64,000 nt of DNA, taken from NCBI RefSeq assembly GCF_030316825.1, contig NZ_JASZYU010000002.1:248001-312000 (forward strand), in the 5' to 3' direction. The stretch comes from Variovorax fucosicus. GTDB taxonomy: Bacteria; Pseudomonadota; Gammaproteobacteria; Burkholderiales; Burkholderiaceae_C. A program made the translations under genes and the position numbers. Below are positions 19,800 to 29,278 of the stretch, piece after piece; positions within the stretch are counted from its first letter, which is position 1, and every line of letters starts with the position of its first letter. Under the pieces are notes generated by a model, which saw only the letters and a list, made by a program, of their open reading frames with translations, was not told the DNA's origin and did no database searches.

Positions 19800-20450
19800 T
19801 TGGAGCGCACGCTTTACACCTACTTTCGCAGTTCCGCCGCCTACCGCGTGCGCATTGCGATGAACCTCAAGGGCCTCGAGGCGAAGCACACCTTCGTGCA
19901 CCTCACCCGCGGCGGCGGCGAGCAATTCGGCGAGGCCTACCGTGCGCTCAACCCGCAGGCGCTGGTGCCGACGCTGTGCGATTCGGGCGTGCGGGTCAGC
20001 CAGTCGCTGGCGATCATGGAATACCTCGACGAGGTCTACCCCGAGACACCCTTGCTGCCGCCCATGGCGGCCGACCGCGCCTTCGTCCGGCAGCTGTCGC
20101 TGGGCATCGCGTGCGACATCCACCCGCTCAACAACCTGCGCGTGCTCAAGTACCTGACCGGCACGCTCGAGGTGACGGAGGCCCAGAAGAGCCAATGGAT
20201 CTCCCACTGGATTGCGCTCGGCCTCGAAGCCGTGGAGGCACAACTTGCGCAACGCAAGCAAGGCGGCGTCTTCTGTTTTGGCGACACGCCGACGATGGCC
20301 GACTGCTGCCTGGTTCCCCAGGTGTTCAGCGCGCAGCGGTTCAACGTGGACTTGTCGTCATGCCCGACTGTGTTGTCGGTCTTCGATGCCTGCGAAGCCT
20401 TGCCCGCCTTTGCCGCCGCCCACCCTTCGCGTCAGCCGGACGCGGAATGA
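19800..20450 (+). CDS. nagL: Maleylpyruvate isomerase, zeta-class glutathione transferase
   Basis: A 216-residue protein with TTG start three bases after the ATPase stop. The zeta-GST active-site signature SSAAYRVRIAMNLKG is at residues about 11-25. NPQALVPTL and SQSLAIMEYLDE follow in the thioredoxin-like domain. With glutathione it isomerises maleylpyruvate from NagI to fumarylpyruvate for NagK. It is the last gene of the operon, separated from nagI-nagK by the oxygenase and transporter genes. Confidence 0.92.
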   Translation: MERTLYTYFRSSAAYRVRIAMNLKGLEAKHTFVHLTRGGGEQFGEAYRALNPQALVPTLCDSGVRVSQSLAIMEYLDEVYPETPLLPPMAADRAFVRQLSLGIACDIHPLNNLRVLKYLTGTLEVTEAQKSQWISHWIALGLEAVEAQLAQRKQGGVFCFGDTPTMADCCLVPQVFSAQRFNVDLSSCPTVLSVFDACEALPAFAAAHPSRQPDAE

Positions 20451-20467
20451 GGATGGACTGAGCAGGC

Positions 20468-22180
20468 TCAGACCAGCTCCGCGCCCTCGACCAGAAAGCG
20501 CACGCGCCGAACGCCTTGCCATTCGTCGGCGTCGAGCCGGAACGCGAGTTTCACGCGCGCCGGCAGCGGCTCGGTGTGGCCGAACCAGATGCCGTCGACC
20601 GGCTGGCCCTGGTGCTTCAGCTTGAGGGCCAGGTGCTTTTCGCCGACCAGGCGTTGCGACACCACCTCGACCTCTTCGCTGAAGGTCGGTGGCGCAAAAC
20701 CCTGGCCCCAGACTTCGCGGTGCAGGGTGTCGACCAGATCGACGCGCATGTACTCGCGCGCCAGCGGCCCGTCGGTCTCGATCTGCCGGGTGAGCGCTGC
20801 GGCGGCCAGCCACTCCTGAGCGACCTGGGCCATCGCCTGCTCGAAGGTGTCGAAGTGCGCCTCGGCCACGGTGCAGCCGGCCGCCATGGCATGGCCGCCG
20901 AAGCGCAGCAACACGCCCGGATGGCGCTTGGCGACGAGGTCGAGTGCATCGCGCAGGTGAAAGCCCGGAATCGAGCGGCCCGAACCCTTGAGTTCGTGTT
21001 CCTTGCCCGGCGCGGCGCTGGCAGCGAAGACGAAGGTCGGGCGGTGAAGGCGATCCTTGATGCGCGAGGCCACGATGCCGACCACGCCTTCGTGGAACTC
21101 GGCGTCGAACACGCTGATGGCGGCCGGCGGCGCTTCGTTCTCGTCGAACAGCGACTCGGCCAGCAGCAGCGCCTGGTCGCGCATGCCGCCTTCGATGTCG
21201 CGCCGCTCGCGGTTGATGCCGTCGAGCGTGCGCGCCAGCTCGTCGGCACGGGCGGCATCGTCGGTCAAAAGGCATTCGATGCCGAGCGTCATGTCGGCCA
21301 GGCGGCCGGCTGCGTTGATGCGCGGGCCCAGCGCAAAGCCGAAGTCGAAGGTCGTGGCCACGGCCGCGGTACGGCCGGCGGCCTTGAACAGCGCGGCGAT
21401 GCCGGCCGGCATCTGGCCGGCACGGATGCGGCGCAGGCCCTGCGCGACCAGGCGCCGGTTGTTGGCATCGAGCCTGACCACGTCGGCCACGGTGCCAAGC
21501 GCGACCAGGGGCAGCAGCACGTCGAGCTTGGGTTGGCCGGCAGCATCGAACACGCCGCGCTTGCGCAGTTCGGCGCGCAGGGCCAGCAGCACATAGAACA
21601 TCACGCCGACGCCCGCGATGCTCTTGCTCTCGAAATCGCAGCCGGGCTGGTTCGGGTTCACCAGCACGTCGGCGGCCGGCAGTTCGGGGCCGGGCAGGTG
21701 GTGGTCGGTCACCAGCACCGCGAGGCCGCGCGCCTTGGCAGTGGCCACACCCTCCACGCTCGCGATGCCGTTGTCGACCGTGATCAGCATGTCGGCGCCC
21801 TTCGCGGCCACGCGCTCGGCGATCGGCGGCGTGAGGCCGTAGCCGTCGACCACGCGATCGGGCACCAGGTAGCTCACCTGCCTGGCGCCGAGCAGCTTGA
21901 GGCCGCGTACCGCGACTGCGCAGGCGGTCGCGCCATCGCAGTCGTAGTCGGCCACGATGCACAGGTGCTTGTCGTCGCGGATCGCATCGGCCAGCAGCAC
22001 GGCGGCCTCGGCCGTGCCGCGCAGCGTGGCGGGTGCCAGCAGGCGGGCCAGCCCGTCGTCGAGTTCGTCCTTGCCCAGCACGCCGCGCGCGGCGTAGAGA
22101 CGGGCCAGCAAAGGGTGGACGCCGGCCTGCTCGAGCGCCCACACGCTGCGGGGCGGAATGTCGCGCGCGATGATCTTCAC
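20468..22180 (-). CDS. recJ: Single-stranded-DNA-specific exonuclease RecJ
   Basis: 570 residues from a GTG start that overlaps the upstream stop (GTGA). DHH phosphoesterase motifs are D78-x-D80-x-D82 (ADYDCDG) and D159-H160-H161 (VTDHHLPG). A DHHA1 domain is present (RFGGHAMAAGC). It degrades single-stranded DNA 5' to 3' in recombination and mismatch repair. Length is normal for the family. The GTG was chosen because longer frames overlap the upstream gene extensively. Confidence 0.97.
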   Translation of the reverse strand: MKIIARDIPPRSVWALEQAGVHPLLARLYAARGVLGKDELDDGLARLLAPATLRGTAEAAVLLADAIRDDKHLCIVADYDCDGATACAVAVRGLKLLGARQVSYLVPDRVVDGYGLTPPIAERVAAKGADMLITVDNGIASVEGVATAKARGLAVLVTDHHLPGPELPAADVLVNPNQPGCDFESKSIAGVGVMFYVLLALRAELRKRGVFDAAGQPKLDVLLPLVALGTVADVVRLDANNRRLVAQGLRRIRAGQMPAGIAALFKAAGRTAAVATTFDFGFALGPRINAAGRLADMTLGIECLLTDDAARADELARTLDGINRERRDIEGGMRDQALLLAESLFDENEAPPAAISVFDAEFHEGVVGIVASRIKDRLHRPTFVFAASAAPGKEHELKGSGRSIPGFHLRDALDLVAKRHPGVLLRFGGHAMAAGCTVAEAHFDTFEQAMAQVAQEWLAAAALTRQIETDGPLAREYMRVDLVDTLHREVWGQGFAPPTFSEEVEVVSQRLVGEKHLALKLKHQGQPVDGIWFGHTEPLPARVKLAFRLDADEWQGVRRVRFLVEGAELV

Positions 22181-23145
22181 AGCGTCTCCAGCACGGTGGC
22201 TGCGCGCGGGCGGTTGAACAGGCGCTTGACCCAGCCCGACAGGCCGCGCGGCCCGCCGGCGAAGCGCTGCGCATCCAGGTCGCCACAGAGGGTGAGCATC
22301 ACATCGGCGCCGCGCTCGCAGTCGGCCAGCAGTTCGGCGACCGGGCCTGCATCGACCGCGGCCCAGGCCGCAGCCCAGCCCGCGCCATCGTCGTGCAGCG
22401 CCGGCATGCGCAGCAGGTCGACCACAGTCGGTGCTGCGCCTTCGGGCTGCATCGCTGCGGGCAACGCGCCGGTGCCGCTGAGCCAGAACGAGTTGATCGG
22501 CGGCAGGCCGCGCGCCGTGCGGTCGTCGTTCACGCGCTCGGTGTAGAGCAGCATCTGGATCTCGTTCTGCAGGCGGCGCAGCGGCCGGCCCGCGTCGGTG
22601 ATTGGCGACCACTGCGAAATGGAGTTGCCGATGGCCCGGTCCAGCGAAGCGGTGGGCAGGCCGCGGAACAGCTCGCCGCTCGCCAGCCAGCGGCCGGGCA
22701 GGGCGCCGCCGTGCAGCTGGATGCCGTCTTCCTCGAACAGCGGTTGCGCCGCATCGCGCAGGCTTTGCGATTCAGCCGCGCTCAATTGTGTTTGCGCCGG
22801 CTCGCCCAGCACCACGTCGCGGAGGTCGACCTGCCAGTGGCACAGGTCGAGCCAGGCCCAGGCCGCGTCGCCTTCGCTGCCGGGCAGGCCGAGCGCGCGC
22901 GCTTCGCGGGCGGCCCAGGGGATGCAGCCGTCGGGTGCAGCGAGGCCGAGCGCGGCCGCCAGTGCGCGCTCATGGGGCGGCGAAAAGGTGCTGTCGTCCT
23001 GCGCATCGGTGCCGGCGGGCGCCAGGCGGGCGAGCAGGGCTTCGAGCTTCGGCAACTGCAGCCCCGGCGTCGCGGCACGGCAGGCGGGGGAACCCCGGCC
23101 GGCAAAGGGGATCAGTAGATGACGGGCTGGAGAGGTTTCGGCCAT
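22177..23145 (-). CDS. RpfE-type conserved protein (often named phosphoglycerate mutase)
   Basis: 322 residues from the ATG at 23145 (MAETSPARHLLIPFAGR). It belongs to a conserved proteobacterial family adjacent to recJ, variously annotated as RpfE-type regulatory protein or phosphoglycerate mutase-like, with the typical NSFWLSGTGALP stretch. I see no verified catalytic motif. It is coupled to recJ by a four-base overlap. Function uncertain. Confidence 0.75.
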   Translation of the reverse strand: MAETSPARHLLIPFAGRGSPACRAATPGLQLPKLEALLARLAPAGTDAQDDSTFSPPHERALAAALGLAAPDGCIPWAAREARALGLPGSEGDAAWAWLDLCHWQVDLRDVVLGEPAQTQLSAAESQSLRDAAQPLFEEDGIQLHGGALPGRWLASGELFRGLPTASLDRAIGNSISQWSPITDAGRPLRRLQNEIQMLLYTERVNDDRTARGLPPINSFWLSGTGALPAAMQPEGAAPTVVDLLRMPALHDDGAGWAAAWAAVDAGPVAELLADCERGADVMLTLCGDLDAQRFAGGPRGLSGWVKRLFNRPRAATVLETL

Positions 23146-23198
23146 GGTTCCATTGTCCCGGAAGCCCACTCCCACCGGGATGCCACAATTCTTCCCCT

Positions 23199-24447
23199 AT
23201 GCGACTTCCCTACGAACTGCAACTCGGCTGGCGCTACACGCGCGCCGGCCGGGCGACGCGGCGCAACGGCTTCATCTCCTTCATCTCCGGTGTCTCGATG
23301 CTCGGCATCGCGCTGGGCGTGGCCGCGTTGATCATCGTGCTCTCGGTCATGAACGGCTTCCAGAAAGAGGTGCGCGACCGCATGCTCGGCGTGGTGTCGC
23401 ACATCGAGATCCTCTCGCGCGACGGCCAGGCGCTGCAGGAACTCGGCCCGATCATGGAAGCCGCACGCAAGAACCCCGAGGTGATCGGCGTGGCGCCCTT
23501 CATTGCCACGCAGGCCCTGATCGCGCGCGGCGAAGACATGAAGGGCACGCTGGTGCGCGGCATCGAGCCGCAACTGGAGCCGCAGGTGACCGACATCGCC
23601 ACCACCGCGCAGAAGGGCGCGCTGGCCCGCCTGGTGCCGGGCGAGTTCGGCATCGTGCTCGGCGGCGAACTGGCGCGCTCGCTGTTCGTGCGGCAGGGCG
23701 ACCAGGTCACGCTGGTGGCGCCGGGCGGCCAGGTCACGCCGGCCGGCGTGGTGCCGCGGCTCAAGCAGTTCACCGTGGTCGGCACCTTCGACTCGGGCCA
23801 CTACGAATACGACTCGGCGCTCGCGATGATCCACGAGCAGGACGCGGCACGCGTGTTCCGCCTCGAAGGCCCGACCGGCATCCGCATCAAGCTCAAGGAC
23901 CTGAACCTGGCACGCGAGGTGGCCGACCAGCTCGCCGCCACGCTGCCGGGCCAGTTCCTGATCCGCGACTGGACGCGCCAGAACAAGACCTGGTTCGCCG
24001 CGGTGCAGGTCGAGAAACGCATGATGTTCATCATCCTCACGTTGATCGTCGCGGTGGCGGCGTTCAACCTGGTGTCGACGCTGGTGATGACCGTGACCGA
24101 CAAGCGGGCCGACATCGCGATCCTGCGCACGCTGGGCTCGAGCCCGCGCAGCATCATGGGCATCTTCGTGGTGCAGGGCGCGATGGTCGGCATGATCGGC
24201 ACCGTGGCCGGCCTGCTGCTGGGCCTGGGCATCGCCTACAACATCGACGTGATCGTGCCCTTTCTGGAGCAGCTGTTCCACGCGAGCTTCCTGCCGAAGG
24301 ACATCTACCTGATCAGCAAGATGCCGAGCGACCCGCAACGCAGCGACATCATGCCGATCACCATCATCTCGTTGATCCTGGCGTTCGCGGCAACGCTGTA
24401 CCCGAGCTGGCGCGCGAGCCGCGTCAACCCTGCCGAGGCGCTGCGCT

Positions 24448-24455
<8 letters not shown>
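23199..24455 (+). CDS. Lipoprotein-releasing system membrane protein LolC/LolE
   Basis: A 418-residue inner-membrane protein with one N-terminal helix, a large periplasmic MacB-like domain (about 50-270) and three C-terminal helices. The start sequence ([13 protein letters not shown]) and the C-terminal [18 protein letters not shown] are typical of LolC/LolE. With LolD it moves lipoproteins from the inner membrane to LolA. Only one such gene is present here, as in single-subunit (LolF-like) systems. It overlaps lolD by eight bases. Confidence 0.95.
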
Positions 24456-25186
<731 letters not shown>

Positions 25187-25206
<20 letters not shown>

Positions 25207-25738
25207 AGCGCCGCGTGCCGCGCATGTAGGCGCGGTACGCCTCGCCGAAGTGCTGCAGGCACTCGCGCTCGTCGCGCACCGCGGTGACGAACAGCAGCAC
25301 GGTCGCGGCCAGCACCAGGCCAAGGCCCAGCCACGAGAACTGCTTGAGGAACGCGCCCCAGGCCAGCAGCATGAGCGCCGTGTACATCGGATGGCGGATG
25401 TAGCGGAAGGCGCCGCTCGTCACCAGCGACGAGGTTTTCTCGAAGCCGTAGAGCGCCGCATCCGCGCGTTCCTGCGTGGGCTTGCCGAGCCGCTTGAGCA
25501 AGCGCACCGCGTGGATCGGCAGCCAGGCCGACGCGATCAGCAGCACCCACGACAGAAGTTGGTGTGGGGCGAGCGGGTCGCGATCCCACACCGGCAGGTT
25601 GAGCAGCACCAGAGCCAGGATGCACTCCCACGCAAAGAAGCGGTAGAAGCCGTGCGAATCCGTCTGCCGGAGCGCACCGCGCGACACATAGACCAGAACC
25701 GCGGAAAGAAGGACGAAGGCCAGCGCATGGAACAGCAT
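25187..25738 (-). CDS. Isoprenylcysteine carboxyl methyltransferase/PEMT-like membrane protein
   Basis: A 183-residue protein with about five hydrophobic segments and the ICMT/NnrU-like signature [20 protein letters not shown] followed by [17 protein letters not shown]. Bacterial members are presumed S-adenosylmethionine-dependent methyltransferases in the membrane, but their substrates are generally unknown. It converges on lolD with an unusual coding overlap. Confidence 0.85.
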
Positions 25739-25790
25739 GGAGGCCGAATCTACACGGCCGCCTGCCGGCGCTCCGCCAGTTCTGCGTCGG

Positions 25791-26180
25791 CTATGCCTTC
25801 GGCTTGTAGGCCACCACGTCGATCTCGACCTTGGCGTCGACCATCAGGCGCGCCTCGGTGGTCGAGCGGGCAGGGCGGTTGGCACCGAAGTAGCCCATGT
25901 AGATGCGGTTGAACGCACCGAAGTCGCGCGCATCCTGCAGCCACACCGTGGTCTTGCACACGTCGTCGAGCGTGGCACCGGCCAGCGCGAGCACGGTCTT
26001 CAGGTTTTCCATCACCTGGCGCGTCTGCGCCTCGATGCCGCCGACCACGATCTCGCCCTCGGCATTGGCAGGCACCTGACCCGACACATAGACGAAGTCG
26101 CCGGCCCGCACGGCCGGGGAGAACGGGCGCACCTGGCGATCCGATGCGGTGGGCGAGCCACCAAGAAATTCGAGCGACAT
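25791..26180 (-). CDS. RidA-family enamine/imine deaminase
   Basis: A 129-residue protein of the RidA/YjgF family with SPAVRAGDFVYVSGQVP, the arginine-containing RPARSTTEARLM stretch and KVEIDVVAYKP. RidA proteins hydrolyse 2-aminoacrylate and related enamines released by PLP dehydratases. It is divergent from an operon that encodes a D-serine-dehydratase-like enzyme, a biochemically sensible pairing. Confidence 0.95.
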   Translation of the reverse strand: MSLEFLGGSPTASDRQVRPFSPAVRAGDFVYVSGQVPANAEGEIVVGGIEAQTRQVMENLKTVLALAGATLDDVCKTTVWLQDARDFGAFNRIYMGYFGANRPARSTTEARLMVDAKVEIDVVAYKPKA

Positions 26181-26202
26181 GAAGACTCCTTGGAAGAGAG
26201 AT

Positions 26203-26217
26203 TGAAATTCTATTTCA
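26203..26217. promoter_or_regulatory. TGAAA-N5-TTTCA operator site 1 (probable RpiR site)
   Basis: TGAAATTCTATTTCA is a perfect six-base inverted repeat with a three-base spacer. It lies 22 bases upstream of ridA in the divergent promoter. A second site with the same half-sites lies 85 bases away. The RpiR regulator in the operon is the natural candidate to bind it; this is inferred. Confidence 0.5.
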
Positions 26218-26287
26218 CAAAATTACCCGGAACACCGGGTAAATACCCATGATTTGGCATGAATGATGCTTCAAAGTCCGCTCATTG

Positions 26288-26302
26288 TGAAAGTGTTTTT
26301 CA
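26288..26302. promoter_or_regulatory. TGAAA-N5-TTTCA operator site 2 (probable RpiR site)
   Basis: TGAAAGTGTTTTTCA keeps the same TGAAA/TTTCA half-sites and five-base spacing as site 1. It sits 29 bases before the start of the binding-protein gene. Between the two sites is a further palindrome, TTACCCGG-AACA-CCGGGTAA (26223-26242), of unknown role. Confidence 0.5.
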
Positions 26303-26331
26303 AACTGACGGCCCCACGAAGGAGTTTCTTC

Positions 26332-27873
26332 ATGCTCGCAGCACCCTCCAAGCGCGCCTTCCTCGGCGCATCCCTGCTCGCCGCGCTCTGCGCTGCGGCG
26401 CCAGCGCAGGCGCAGGCGCCACGCAATTTCGCCACGCTGGCGATGGTGGCCGAGCCGCAGACGCTCGACCCGATGGCGTCGACCGCCGACCTGGTCGGAA
26501 CGATCATGCAGCACGTCTACGAAACCCTCTACACCTTCGACGCCAAGTGGAACGTGGTTCCGATGCTGGCCGAATCGCTGCCCAAGGTGTCGGCCGACGG
26601 CAAGACCTATGCGATCACCTTGCGCCGCGGCGTGATGCTGCACAACGGGCGCGAGCTCAACGCCGACGATGTGGTCGCCAGCCTGCAGCGCTGGATGGAG
26701 CAGTCGCCGCGCGGCAAGGCCGTGGCCAAGGTGGTCGACAGTCTCCAGGCCAAGGGCCCGCTGGCGCTCGAGATCGTGCTCAAGGAACCCTATGCACCGC
26801 TGCTGTCGCAGCTCGCACTGCCGAGCGGCATGGCGGCCATCATGGCGAAGGATTCGATCGCGCAGCCGCTGAAAGACTTCGTCGGCACCGGCCCCTACAA
26901 GTTCAAGGAACGCAAGCCCGACCAGTACGTGCTGCTCACGCGCTTCGACAAATACAGCGCGCGCAAGGAACCGGCCAGCGGCTACGGCGGCAAGCGCGAA
27001 GCGGCGATCGAAGAGCTGCGCTTCGTGCCGGTGCCGAACGCCAGCACGCGCGTCGAAGGCTCGCTCGCCGGCCAGTACGACTTTGCCGACCTGCTGCCGA
27101 CCGAGGCATTGCCGCGGCTTGAGAAGGCGGCCGGCAAGACGGTGCCGATCATGACGCCGGCCTTCGGCTTCCCCTACCTCGTGTTGAATACCAAGGAAGG
27201 CGTGGCCGCCAGCCAGCCCGTGCGCCAGGCGATCCAGATCGCGCTGGGCGAGGGCGAGATGCTGGCCGCGGGCTTCGGCGACACGCGCTTCTTCGTGGCC
27301 GAAGGCAACCACTTCCCGAAGGGCTCGCCGTTCTACGCGACCGGTGGCACCGAGCAGTACAACCAGCGCAACGCGCCGAAAGCCAAGGAAGCCGCCGCCA
27401 AGGCCGGCTACAAGGGCGAGACGATCCGCGTGCTCACCAGCCGTCAGTACGACTTCCACTACAACATGGCGCTGCTGATGGCCGAGCAGCTCAAGCGCGC
27501 CGGCTTCAAGGTCGAGCTGAACGTGGTCGACTGGGCCACGCTGGTGCAGCGCCGCAACGACTCGAAGCTGTGGGACATCTACATCACGCACTCGGGCCAG
27601 TTCCCGGAACCGATGCTCTCGCCGCCGCAACTCGGCGACGGTGCGCCCGGCTGGTGGGACACGCCGGCCAAGAAGGCCGCGCTGCAGGCCTTCAACGTCG
27701 AAAGCAACCCGGCCAAGCGCGGCGCGCTGTGGGGCAAGGTGCAGGAGGTCGTCTACACCGAGGTGCCCTACGTGAACGTGGGCAAGTTCAACGGCCTCTC
27801 GGCCAAGAGCCCGGCGCTCGACAACTACCAGCCTGCCACCTGGCCGTTCTTCTGGAACGCGAAGATCAAGTAA
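26332..27873 (+). CDS. Dipeptide/oligopeptide-type ABC importer substrate-binding protein
   Basis: A 513-residue periplasmic binding protein of family 5 (DppA/OppA-like), with a signal peptide ending PAQAQA. Signatures are EPQTLDPMAS and VVPMLAESLPKVSADGKTYAITLRRGV. The ATG at 26332 has a good AAGGAG site eight bases upstream; an earlier in-frame start at 26263 would disrupt the signal peptide and operator. It captures the peptide or acyl-amino-acid ligand for the DppBCDF-like components encoded downstream. Confidence 0.93.
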   Translation: MLAAPSKRAFLGASLLAALCAAAPAQAQAPRNFATLAMVAEPQTLDPMASTADLVGTIMQHVYETLYTFDAKWNVVPMLAESLPKVSADGKTYAITLRRGVMLHNGRELNADDVVASLQRWMEQSPRGKAVAKVVDSLQAKGPLALEIVLKEPYAPLLSQLALPSGMAAIMAKDSIAQPLKDFVGTGPYKFKERKPDQYVLLTRFDKYSARKEPASGYGGKREAAIEELRFVPVPNASTRVEGSLAGQYDFADLLPTEALPRLEKAAGKTVPIMTPAFGFPYLVLNTKEGVAASQPVRQAIQIALGEGEMLAAGFGDTRFFVAEGNHFPKGSPFYATGGTEQYNQRNAPKAKEAAAKAGYKGETIRVLTSRQYDFHYNMALLMAEQLKRAGFKVELNVVDWATLVQRRNDSKLWDIYITHSGQFPEPMLSPPQLGDGAPGWWDTPAKKAALQAFNVESNPAKRGALWGKVQEVVYTEVPYVNVGKFNGLSAKSPALDNYQPATWPFFWNAKIK

Positions 27874-27887
27874 GGAGGAACAACGCC

Positions 27888-29144
27888 ATGCCATCACGTC
27901 GCCAACTCCTCCAGGCCAGTGCGCTGGCTTCCGGTCTGGGTGCCCTGGGCCTGACCACCTCCATCTCGCAAGCGGCCACGTCCGGCCCCGTGTACGCCTA
28001 CGTCGGCACCTACACCGACGGCGGCAAGCCCTGGCGCGGCGGACGCGGCCTCGGCGTGCACCAGTTCGTCGTGGACAGCACGACCGGTGCGCTGAAGCCC
28101 ATCCCCGGCGCGCCGCCTGCCGTGGCGAGCACGGGGGACAACGCCAAGCTGCGCAACCCCGCGTCGCTGGCGCGCCATCCGGCGCTGCCGATGCTCTATG
28201 CCGCGAACGAGTTCGAGGCCGGCTCGGTCTCGGCCTTTCGCATCGGCGCGAATGGCGCGCTGTCGTTCGTTGCGGAAATGGCTTGCGGCGGCAAGGATCC
28301 GGCGCACATCAGCGTTCATCCCGACGGCCGTTTTCTGTTCACTGCCAACTACGCCAGCGGCGATGTCAGCGTGCTCGCGCTGCGCACCGACGGCAGCTTC
28401 GATGCGGACCGCGCCGCGGTCGTCTACAAGGATGTGACCGCCTGCGGCGCGACGCCCTGCAAGCCCGGCGCCGATGTGGTGCCGGCTGCGGCCCGCTCGC
28501 ACGAGGGCTTTGCAACGAGCGACCACGACGGCCCGCATGCGCACATGGTGCACAGCGATCCCGGTGGCAACTTCGTGCTGGTGGCGGATCTCGGACTCGA
28601 CCGCGTCATCTCGTACCGCTTCGACCGCACCACCGGTGTGCTCAGCCAGCCCAGCACGGTGGCCGTCTCCGAGAGCGCCGGCGCGCGCCACTTCTGCTTT
28701 CATCCGAACGGCAAGTGGCTGTACCTGGTGAACGAAGAGGCATCGACCATCGCCTTCATGCGCTACGACGGCAACGCCGGCGTGCTGACGCTGGTGAGCG
28801 AGACCTCGGCGCTGCCGGCCGGTTTCAAGGGCACCAGCTACGCCTCGGGCATCCGCATGCTGCCCGATGGACAGCACTTCGTGTCGCTGAACCGCCTGCA
28901 CGACTCGATCTCGCTGTTCAGGATCGATCCGCGCAGCGGCGCGCCCACGCTGGTGCGGGAAGAATGGTCGCGCGGCAACTACCCGCGCAGCTGCACGCTC
29001 GACCCGAGCGGCAAGTTCCTCTACGTGTGCCACAACAAGCAAGGCGACAACGTGACGATCTTCCGCGTACAGAAGGGCGACATCAGGTTCACCGGCCAGT
29101 ACGTGGCGGTCGGCAGCGCATCGGCCATCGAGTTCTCGGCGTGA
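27888..29144 (+). CDS. Lactonase-family (YbhE/6-phosphogluconolactonase-like) beta-propeller, Tat-exported
   Basis: 418 residues. A twin-arginine signal peptide (MPSRRQLLQASALASGLG) is followed by seven-bladed-propeller repeats such as HPDGRFLFTANYASGDVSV and HPNGKWLYLVNEEASTI, typical of the lactonase family PF10282. It is probably folded in the cytoplasm and exported by Tat. Preceded by a strong AAGGAGG site, it lies between the binding protein and permease genes of the importer, so it is co-expressed with it. The substrate is unknown. Confidence 0.85.
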   Translation: MPSRRQLLQASALASGLGALGLTTSISQAATSGPVYAYVGTYTDGGKPWRGGRGLGVHQFVVDSTTGALKPIPGAPPAVASTGDNAKLRNPASLARHPALPMLYAANEFEAGSVSAFRIGANGALSFVAEMACGGKDPAHISVHPDGRFLFTANYASGDVSVLALRTDGSFDADRAAVVYKDVTACGATPCKPGADVVPAAARSHEGFATSDHDGPHAHMVHSDPGGNFVLVADLGLDRVISYRFDRTTGVLSQPSTVAVSESAGARHFCFHPNGKWLYLVNEEASTIAFMRYDGNAGVLTLVSETSALPAGFKGTSYASGIRMLPDGQHFVSLNRLHDSISLFRIDPRSGAPTLVREEWSRGNYPRSCTLDPSGKFLYVCHNKQGDNVTIFRVQKGDIRFTGQYVAVGSASAIEFSA

Positions 29145-29152
29145 GCATGCAA

Positions 29153-29244
29153 ACCCCCAGGCTTGCCCACTTCGTGTGGCCGCCCACCCCCTTGCAGGGG
29201 GCACTGCCAGCGGCCCGGCGAAGCCGGTTCCGCGGCAGTTCCCG
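29153..29244 (+). repeat. Dispersed intergenic palindromic repeat, copy 1
   Basis: About 92 bases between the lactonase gene and the permease gene closely match 52379-52473 in the same orientation. Shared blocks include CACTTCGTGT, ACCCCCTT with GGGGGC (hairpin), CCAGCGGCCCGGC and AGCCGGTTCCGCGG (second hairpin). It looks like a REP-type element of the genome rather than a gene. Confidence 0.75.
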
Positions 29245-29278
29245 CAATGCCCGATATCGCATTGGAGGTCGCTGAGGC

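Noticed and set aside
26259..26331. Upstream start at 26263 for the dipeptide-binding protein
   Set aside because: It would place promoter and operator sequence inside the gene and bury the signal peptide. The ATG at 26332 has a good ribosome-binding site.
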